Positions 59,001 to 64,000 of a stretch of DNA of 64,000 bases are shown here, piece after piece. Every line of letters begins with the position of its first letter. Positions within the stretch are counted from its first letter, which is position 1. Under the pieces are notes generated by a model. That model saw only the letters and a program-made list of their open reading frames with translations, did not search any database and was not told where the DNA came from. Both the position numbers and the translations under genes were made by a program. This DNA comes from Deltaproteobacteria bacterium (lineage in GTDB: Bacteria; Myxococcota_A; UBA796; SXON01): NCBI GenBank assembly GCA_947486185.1, contig CANKTH010000013.1, positions 1 through 64,000 on the forward strand, given 5' to 3'.

Positions 59001-59206
59001 ACGACGACTACGCGGCCAGCGCGAGCGCGAGCGTCGATCACATCCGCGCCGACCCCGAGCTCGATACCAGCTACGCCCCACCCCGTTTTGCCGCCGACTC
59101 TATCGCCGCGTACGCCGGCACCACGTACTACACCGCGATCCCTGCGGATTTTTACGGCGTAACGCGCGACGCGTCCGCGCCGTCGATCGGCGCGGTGGAG
59201 CCCTGA
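56096..59206 (+). CDS. MopE-type DCDD-repeat / beta-helix lipoprotein
   Basis: A 1036-aa protein with a very short leader, MLLLAMLWAC (Cys10). Residues about 22-740 comprise eleven MopE-like units (DGDGYGD...DCDD...CDG.DNDCDG). Most keep DCDD; four read DCDE or DCHD. The last ~295 residues differ: YSTLSAAVAAQVSPICLGAG, CTIQGEGPETSTILGNV, ISNSWLHDSNQGIHGGI, YSAIFYEFNNLYYNNETALS, with periodic Asn/Ile/Ser turns consistent with a right-handed beta-helix (pectate-lyase-like) glycan-binding or cleaving module. It parallels the 2153 protein, in which the same repeat type is joined to a propeller instead. Confidence 0.85.
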   Translation: MLLLAMLWACTEATDPKTPTEPLPDRDGDGYGDSDCDDSSAAVHPGADERCDGLDNDCDGEVDEDAVDGNTWYADADADGFGADAIQGCEAPAGAVTNGYDCDDEDPSAHPDAEERCNLADDDCDGLIDEDAAEARAWYADTDGDNLGAGEPTSACEAPAGSVADGSDCDDTDPDTWPGAPEACTDLADRDCDGLPGGQDNDTDTYAACEDCDDSNFGIHPDATETCDEANVDEDCSGAADDDDPGVDPAGQITGYTDADADGFGDSTTLFQSCDLPPGATHDATDCDDTNPLVSPSAPELCGGGDEDCDGWVDDLDPDVTGTSTWYEDHDGDGVGSASGPTTACTRPADSSGTAGDCDDNDDARYPGATELCDSGDVDEDCDGLAEDDDPESAGGTQLYADADGDGWGADTSTTTACDLAPGLVTVPGDCDEGDPEVFPAATEVCDAVDNDCDGLADEDDADLSGGIVLYRDVDEDGWGGASSLVACAERSGWTTSGGDCDDLDALVSPDASERCDGVLDEDCDGLIDDDDVGASGTTTWYQDGDGDGYGGSTTIDACSAPPGALASGGDCHDGDPAVSPAATETCDGVDQDCDGAADQGLALWYPDYDGDGFGDLLDPGSCSPGHDLISDNTDCDESDAAVNPDALEACTTGDEDCDGLDADGDPDVIGTTFYADADADGYGDDSLPRTGCTLAAGEALVGGDCDEADAAVHPGATEIYGDTFDDNCDGEIDPEVSACVGYDVPGDYSTLSAAVAAQVSPICLGAGTFRGDIECDYDCTIQGEGPETSTILGNVTHSLSTDVLTLSHLGIEGYLSTGNGTFENLRVDCSGENSAVNIGDVRSVSPSFNRLDATCPGGRAVEITASNYRGTPTISISNSWLHDSNQGIHGGIYTYPSGTSGNISFWVYNTTIDGNDSGIDLSVTDRYPYSAIFYEFNNLYYNNETALSLDLYGSGRHYTGPDVFWANNDDYAASASASVDHIRADPELDTSYAPPRFAADSIAAYAGTTYYTAIPADFYGVTRDASAPSIGAVEP

Positions 59207-59219
59207 AGAGGGCGTGAAC

Positions 59220-59245
59220 GGCATCCCGCCCCTGCTGCGGGTGCC
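59220..59245. terminator. Candidate hairpin between convergent genes
   Basis: GGCATCCCGC (59220-59229) and GCGGGTGCC (59237-59245) pair with one bulge around a 7-nt loop. The hairpin lies between the MopE lipoprotein and priA stops and has no T run. Confidence 0.35.
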
Positions 59246-61723
59246 TCAGCTCAACTGCCGAGGATCGACATCCACGATCATCCGCACCCGCGGAGGCGGG
59301 CGCCAGCTCCGGTGGCCCGCGAGGAGGAAATGGCGGAAGCTCGCCGTGTTTTTCCCGCGGAGCACGACCTGATAACGCCAGCGCCCCACCAGGCGAGGCA
59401 GCGTCGCCACCGCAGGGCCCAGCACGTCCACGTCGATGTATTCCGCGGCCAACTGTCGCGCCGACTTGACAAACGCCTCGGCCGCAAGTCGGGCGTCTGG
59501 ACGATCTTCAGCCTCAAACCGTACCAAAACCAGTCGACTATAGGGCGGGTAACCGAGCACCCGCCGGTAGTGGGTCTCACGTTCGGCGAAAGCGTCCATG
59601 TTGCCGATACAGGAAAACACCGGATGTTCGGGATGATGGGTCTGCAGGAACACGCGGCCGGCCACCGCCCCCCGGCCCGCTCGGCCGCAGAGCTGGGTCA
59701 CGAGCGAAAAGGTACGCTCCGCCGACCGGAAGTCGGGCATGCCAAGGATGTGGTCCACGCCCAACACGGCGGCGACGTGTACGTCGGGAAAATCGTGGCC
59801 CTTCGCCACGATCTGGGTGCCCACGAGGAGCTGGACCTCACCGTCCCGAAAACGGTCGAGGATACGGGCGTGGGAGCCACGTTCGGAGGTCGTGTCTGCG
59901 TCCATCCGGGCGACCGAGACACCCGGAAAAGCTTCGATCACCGCTTCTTCTACCCGCTCGGTGCCCTTGCCGAGCACGGAGAGCTCGCCCCCACACTTGG
60001 GGCAGTCCTTGGAGAAGGTTCGGAAAAAGCCACAATAGTGGCAGTCCAGCCGGGAGGCGCCCTGGTGATACACCATCGCGACCTCACACGACGGGCAGCG
60101 GTAGGCCTGGCCGCAGCCGGCACACTCCACAAAAGTGGCATATCCACGTCGGTTGTAGAGCAGGATCGCCTTGCCACCCGCAGCGAGCGCATCGGCCACC
60201 GCCTCGCGCACCGTCGCCGAGATCATCGGCTCGCGACCGTCGACCTTGGCCTCCTGCCGCATGTCGATGACCGATAGCTGCGGCACCTTCCGTGCGGTGG
60301 CCCGCTCACGGATGCTCAAGAGCGTGTATCGCCCACTCCGGGCGTTCTCCCAGCTCTCCAACGACGGCGTGGCTGAGCCCAACACCACGGCCGCGGACGC
60401 GACCCGCCCGCGGACCACCGCCAGATCCCGGGCGTGGTACCTCACGCCGTCGTCCTGCTTGTAGGAGTCGTCGTGCTCCTCGTCGACCACGACCAGACCA
60501 AGCTGGTGTATCGGGGCAAAGATCGCGCTCCGGGCGCCCACCGCGACGCTCGCTTCGCCGGCGCGGAGCCGGTGCCACTCCTTCCGACGCTCTGCCGCGG
60601 TCAACGCCGAGTGGAGCACGGCCACCCGCTCGCCGAACCGCGCCCGCACCCGGCTGGTGAGCTGCGGGGTGAGCGCGATCTCCGGCACCAGAAAGAGCAC
60701 CTGCCGACCTTCGGCGAGGGTCTTCTCGGCTAACGCCAGATATACCTCGGTTTTTCCGCCACCCGTCACGCCGTGCAGGAGCCAGACCCCGGGCCCGTTC
60801 ACCGCCGCTACCGCCACCTGCTGCTCGGCGTTGAGCGGCGGCGGCGCGCTGACCGGGCCTACCGCGGGCGCTTCGGCGCGACGCTCGAAACGGCGCACCA
60901 CGCCGGCGCGCTCCAGGCGGCGCACCCCCTCCCGATCCAGCTCCTTGAGCGGCGCGGGGCCCGAGAGCAGGCGCTCCAAGACCGTCCTGGCTTTCACGGC
61001 GCGGGGGGTGAGTCCGGCGAGGCTGGCGTCGGCCACCTGTTCCACCCACGTCTCGGTGTCGGCGATCGCCGCGACCAGCTCATCTTCGGCGACCACGAGT
61101 CCGTCTTCGAGCAGCGCCGCCAGCGCCCGGTCGACGTGAGTCACCTCCGAGTACAATCTGCGCTCAAGGCCGGTTTTCGTGATACTTCGGTGAGCAATCA
61201 CCTCCCGGAGCACCGTGCCTGGCTCGCCCGCCGGCGGATCCGCGGCCAGGGCATCCAGGCCCGCGGTCGTGGCCCGGTAGACGTGGCGGGTCCGCGCGCT
61301 CGCCCCCGAGGGGATCGCGGCGGCGATGACCTCCCCCAACGGAGAGAGGTAATAATCCGCGATCCATCGTAAGAACTGGAGCTGTTCGGAATCGAGCTCT
61401 GGCGCGCCCAGCACCTGCTCGATCCCCCGGGTGGGCACGGCGCAGGCGGCGGCCTCCGCGATCACCCAGCCGTGCAGGTGGCGGCGACCATAAGGCACGC
61501 GTACGGGCGTGCCTGGGGTGAGCGGCGGCCCACGCCAGGTATAAAGCTCAAAAACCGGAAGAGGGACCGCGATGGAGAGGTAGACCTCCCCGGGCGCCAA
61601 GGCGCGTCCCGCTTCTTCGTCACGATGCTCCGGCGGCGGGGCGAAGGCCTCGGGGAGGGAGGCCCCCGCGAACAACGTACGTTGTGTCGGTGGATCTCGG
61701 CGGTTCCGCGATCCGTCGCTCAC
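59246..61723 (-). CDS. priA: Primosomal protein N' (replication restart helicase PriA)
   Basis: An 825-aa protein. The N-terminal DNA-binding domain has VPYGRRHLHGWVIAEA. Helicase motifs: LLHGVTGGGKTEVYLALAEK (Walker A), LVVVDEEHDDSYKQDDGVRY (DEEH), LGSATPSLESWENAR, LYNRRGYATFVECAGCG. The zinc-binding insertion carries eight cysteines (CAGC, CPSC, CHYC, CPKC). Motif V-VI region: TQIVAKGHDFPDV, LCGRAGRGAVAGRVFLQTHH. It reloads the replisome at stalled forks. The ATG overlaps the galU stop (ATGA). Confidence 0.95.
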   Translation of the reverse strand: MSDGSRNRRDPPTQRTLFAGASLPEAFAPPPEHRDEEAGRALAPGEVYLSIAVPLPVFELYTWRGPPLTPGTPVRVPYGRRHLHGWVIAEAAACAVPTRGIEQVLGAPELDSEQLQFLRWIADYYLSPLGEVIAAAIPSGASARTRHVYRATTAGLDALAADPPAGEPGTVLREVIAHRSITKTGLERRLYSEVTHVDRALAALLEDGLVVAEDELVAAIADTETWVEQVADASLAGLTPRAVKARTVLERLLSGPAPLKELDREGVRRLERAGVVRRFERRAEAPAVGPVSAPPPLNAEQQVAVAAVNGPGVWLLHGVTGGGKTEVYLALAEKTLAEGRQVLFLVPEIALTPQLTSRVRARFGERVAVLHSALTAAERRKEWHRLRAGEASVAVGARSAIFAPIHQLGLVVVDEEHDDSYKQDDGVRYHARDLAVVRGRVASAAVVLGSATPSLESWENARSGRYTLLSIRERATARKVPQLSVIDMRQEAKVDGREPMISATVREAVADALAAGGKAILLYNRRGYATFVECAGCGQAYRCPSCEVAMVYHQGASRLDCHYCGFFRTFSKDCPKCGGELSVLGKGTERVEEAVIEAFPGVSVARMDADTTSERGSHARILDRFRDGEVQLLVGTQIVAKGHDFPDVHVAAVLGVDHILGMPDFRSAERTFSLVTQLCGRAGRGAVAGRVFLQTHHPEHPVFSCIGNMDAFAERETHYRRVLGYPPYSRLVLVRFEAEDRPDARLAAEAFVKSARQLAAEYIDVDVLGPAVATLPRLVGRWRYQVVLRGKNTASFRHFLLAGHRSWRPPPRVRMIVDVDPRQLS

Positions 61724-62583
61724 GTCAGGCGACGGAGCAGCTCAGCCGTCTCGGCGCCGTAGGTCGGGTGCTTCAGCGCGTAGTGGAGCGACGCCGCGAG
61801 CAGGCCCACGGGGCTGCCCGTGTCAAAATGGGCGCCGCTGAACATCACCCCCTGGACGCGCCCCTGGCCGGCGAGCACCGCGATCGCGTCGGTGAGCTGG
61901 ATCTCGCCACCCCTGCCGGGCGGGGTGTGTGCGAGGATCTCAAAGATCTCGGCCGGAAGCAGATAACGACCGACCACCGAGAGGTTGGAGGGCGCCGTCT
62001 CGGGCGCGGGCTTCTCCACCATGACCTCGATCCGGATCCGGTCGGGCCCCAGGCTCGGCCCCGCGCAGATGCCGTACCGGTTGGTCTTTTCGCGCGGAAC
62101 CGCGCGCAGGGCGACCACTGCCTGGTCAGGAGACTCCTGCACCGCGAGCAGCTGGCCGATCGCGGGGATAGGCGAATCGACGATATCGTCCGGCAGGATC
62201 ACCGCAAAAGGCTGGTTGCCCACCGCCGCGGCTGCCTGGAGCACCGCATGGCCCAGGCCCCGCGGCTCCTGCTGGCGTACGCTCACCACCCGCGCCAGAC
62301 GCGCAGCCGAGAGCACCTCCTGAAGGAGCGCCTCTTTTCCCGAAGCCGCGAGGCTCGCCTCGAGCGCCGGGCTACGATCAAAATAGTCCTCGATCGCGGA
62401 CTTACCGCGTGAGGTCACCAGCACGATGTCTCCCAGACCGGCCTCCACCGCCTCGGCGATGACGTAGGCCAGGCAGGGGCGATCCACCAGCGGCAGCATC
62501 TCCTTGGGCACCGCCTTGGTCACGGGCAAAAAACGGGTTCCCATACCCGCGACCGGCAGGACCGCCTTCGTGGCGCGCATCAC
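61720..62583 (-). CDS. galU: UTP-glucose-1-phosphate uridylyltransferase
   Basis: A 287-aa nucleotidyltransferase. VLPVAGMGTRFLPVTKAVPK (nucleotide-binding signature), EMLPLVDRPCLAYVIAEAVE, QQEPRGLGHAVLQAAAAVG, FAVILPDDIVDSP, GRYLLPAEIFEIL and GREIQLTDAI-type segment (GGEIQLTDAIAVL). It makes UDP-glucose for envelope polysaccharides. The start is GTG at 62583 (GTGA overlap with the DksA-like gene) or ATG at 62580. Confidence 0.94.
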   Translation of the reverse strand: MMRATKAVLPVAGMGTRFLPVTKAVPKEMLPLVDRPCLAYVIAEAVEAGLGDIVLVTSRGKSAIEDYFDRSPALEASLAASGKEALLQEVLSAARLARVVSVRQQEPRGLGHAVLQAAAAVGNQPFAVILPDDIVDSPIPAIGQLLAVQESPDQAVVALRAVPREKTNRYGICAGPSLGPDRIRIEVMVEKPAPETAPSNLSVVGRYLLPAEIFEILAHTPPGRGGEIQLTDAIAVLAGQGRVQGVMFSGAHFDTGSPVGLLAASLHYALKHPTYGAETAELLRRLT

Positions 62584-62945
62584 AGATCTCGCGAAGAACG
62601 CTCGAGCTGCTCCAGCTCAGTCTTGCAGTCGATGCAGTGCGTAGCCACCGGGCGCGCAAGCAAGCGCTTCTCGGAGATATCATCCCCACAAGCTACACAA
62701 ATGCCATACTCGGCGCTGTCGATGCGTGACAAGGCCTCGCGGATCTTGTGGATCAGCACCCGCTCCCGGTCGCGGATACGGAGCTGAAAGTCGCGGTTGG
62801 ACTCCATCGACGCCAGGTCGAGCGCGTCAGCCAGGCTCTCCTGTTCGCCCGTCAGATCAATCAACGTTGCCCCCGCCTCGCTGAGCAAGGTCTTGAGCCG
62901 GTCGTTGAGCAATGCACGGAAGAATTCGAGGCGTTCGGTTTCCAT
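62580..62945 (-). CDS. DksA/TraR-family zinc-finger regulator
   Basis: A 121-aa protein from the ATG at 62945, with GGAG seven bases upstream; a longer frame to 63029 has no such support. A coiled-coil N-terminal region (METERLEFFRALLNDRLKTL, then ADALDLASMESNRDFQLRIR) is followed by a C4 zinc finger CVACGDDISEKRL...ATHCIDC near residues 88-112. It probably binds RNA polymerase's secondary channel with ppGpp. It is shorter than E. coli DksA (151 aa). First gene of the operon with galU and priA. Confidence 0.88.
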   Translation of the reverse strand: METERLEFFRALLNDRLKTLLSEAGATLIDLTGEQESLADALDLASMESNRDFQLRIRDRERVLIHKIREALSRIDSAEYGICVACGDDISEKRLLARPVATHCIDCKTELEQLERSSRDL

Positions 62946-63067
62946 TTTCGCTCCGGGTGGATGCGTTTTACGCGCCTCGCCCCCTGACGGCGCACCGGCA
63001 GGGAGACGGACGGGGTCCCAGGATGTCAACCCGGCTTGCAGCCGGCTAAGCGCTCGGCATAGTAGTC

Positions 63068-63997
63068 ATGCATATGGCTCCCGGCAAGCTCTCGCGGACT
63101 TCCTGTTGTTACCGTCTGCCAGGCGTCTGGCTGCTGATGGTGCTGAGCCCGATGGCTCACGCAGCCGACAGCCTGCTGCTCGAGGACCCCGGGGCTCGCT
63201 CCCTGGGCCGCGGCGGGGCCTCCCGGGCCGATCCCGACGCGGTAGCCGAGGTGGCGGACAGTGTCACCGCCGCGTCGCTTCAGTCCACGTACGCGATGTA
63301 CGCCGGCGTCTCGGTGATGCCCGACGCGCGGTTCGGCTGGAGGGTCGGTGCCTTGGACGCACGTACCAGCCCCATCGCCCTCGGGGTTCGTTACCAGCGA
63401 TATGGGGACGAGCCGACGCTCCAGGGCAGCGAACGTCCGGGCTGGAAGCTGACCGGGGAGGAGCTCACCGACCCCACGGTGCATCAGGCGATCGCGCTGG
63501 CGGCGGCGGTGCCCATGGCAGGGCGGCGCTTCTCGCTGGGCGTGAGCGGTCGGCATCACTGGCGAGAAGGGGAGCGTAGCGGCCGCGATCGCGCGACCAA
63601 TCTGGGCGTCTCGGCGACCGGGATGCCGGCCCAGATGCTGGTCCTCAGCCTCGGCGCTCGCAATCTCGTGCTGCAGGACTACCCGGAGACGCAGCGTCAC
63701 CTGGATGCGGGAGCCCGCTTTCTCGGCGGCGAGACCTTCGCCGTTGAGATCGACGGCGCCGTGCCGTGGGTCGACGGCGTAGATTTCGGCGGGGCGCGCT
63801 GGATGGGCGGGGTGGATGTGCAGCCTATCTCCTGGCTCAAGCTGCGGGCGGGCACCAGCCAACAGGAGCAGGCGTGGTGGGTTCACGCCGGCCTCACTAT
63901 CGGAAACGAAAAAGGCGGCCTCGAATACGGACTTCGCGTGGACACCCGTCAAGCGTCGGACAACTGGCACGCGATCGACCTGTCTTTACGTTTCTGA
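63068..63997 (+). CDS. Predicted outer-membrane beta-barrel protein
   Basis: A 309-aa protein. A signal peptide (LPGVWLLMVLSPMAHA, cleavage before ADS) is followed by a Gly/aromatic strand pattern and the C-terminus NWHAIDLSLRF, ending in Phe as barrel proteins do. Early segments DPGARSLGRGGASRADPDAV and SLQSTYAMYAGVSVMPDARF recall the PorV/OMPP1-like barrel group, whose N-termini also carry GxRxxxxGGA. The function is unknown. It is divergent from the DksA-like gene, with 122 bases between. Confidence 0.72.
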   Translation: MHMAPGKLSRTSCCYRLPGVWLLMVLSPMAHAADSLLLEDPGARSLGRGGASRADPDAVAEVADSVTAASLQSTYAMYAGVSVMPDARFGWRVGALDARTSPIALGVRYQRYGDEPTLQGSERPGWKLTGEELTDPTVHQAIALAAAVPMAGRRFSLGVSGRHHWREGERSGRDRATNLGVSATGMPAQMLVLSLGARNLVLQDYPETQRHLDAGARFLGGETFAVEIDGAVPWVDGVDFGGARWMGGVDVQPISWLKLRAGTSQQEQAWWVHAGLTIGNEKGGLEYGLRVDTRQASDNWHAIDLSLRF

Positions 63998-64000
63998 GCC

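Overview
The window is high-GC, gene-dense bacterial DNA, with no rRNA, tRNA or CRISPR found. The gene content suggests a free-living Myxococcota-like (former Deltaproteobacteria) organism. Several very large secreted proteins are built from MopE-type DCDD metal-binding repeats or thrombospondin type-3 (TSP3) calcium-binding repeats. One of them ends in a MYXO-CTERM-like tail (Cys-Gly-Cys, hydrophobic helix, Arg cluster). There are many lipoproteins with Asp/Ser/Thr/Gly linkers, CotH-like proteins, an FHA protein and an OmpA/TSP3 protein. Phylum placement is inferred from these traits, not measured.

Layout. 1-2020: partial B12-binding radical SAM protein. 2153-21321: a surface and lipoprotein zone with a MopE/FG-GAP lipoprotein, a TIGR03790-like protein, small lipoproteins, a MAPEG-like protein, adenosine deaminase coupled to a giant C-type-lectin/TSP3-repeat protein, a vWA protein, two CotH-like proteins around a DUF3105 lipoprotein, and a membrane-anchored transglutaminase. 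21362-25290: a SulP transporter read in two overlapping frames, a membrane Ser/Thr kinase, and a solute-binding/LysM protein. 25639-33403: a membrane SGNH hydrolase, a flippase-like protein with a second B12 radical SAM protein, an OmpA/TSP3 protein and FdhD. 33582-36887: recQ followed by a RecB-like nuclease with an Fe-S-type cysteine set.

37064-43621 is the most unusual block. Three genes related to baseplate proteins of contractile injection systems are followed by a membrane protein with an N-terminal ubiquitin-like (YukD/EsaB-like) domain, four transmembrane helices and a C-terminal C4HC3 zinc-finger-like motif. No sheath, tube, spike or ATPase gene is in the window.

43626-63997 is mostly housekeeping, arranged in tight operons: methylmalonyl-CoA epimerase/NagZ/two lipoproteins; AtoE transporter and acylphosphatase; KorA/KorB/HAD phosphatase; HMG-CoA lyase/FHA/two glycosyltransferases; DksA-like/GalU/PriA. 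A second MopE lipoprotein (56096-59206) and an outer-membrane barrel protein are also here. The metabolic genes point to acyl-CoA and branched-chain or ketone-body catabolism feeding a ferredoxin-dependent 2-oxoacid enzyme.

The recurring theme is a heavily decorated, calcium-binding cell envelope. Several lipoprotein-like genes carry remarkably short leader peptides; in three of them an in-frame stop just upstream rules out a longer leader.
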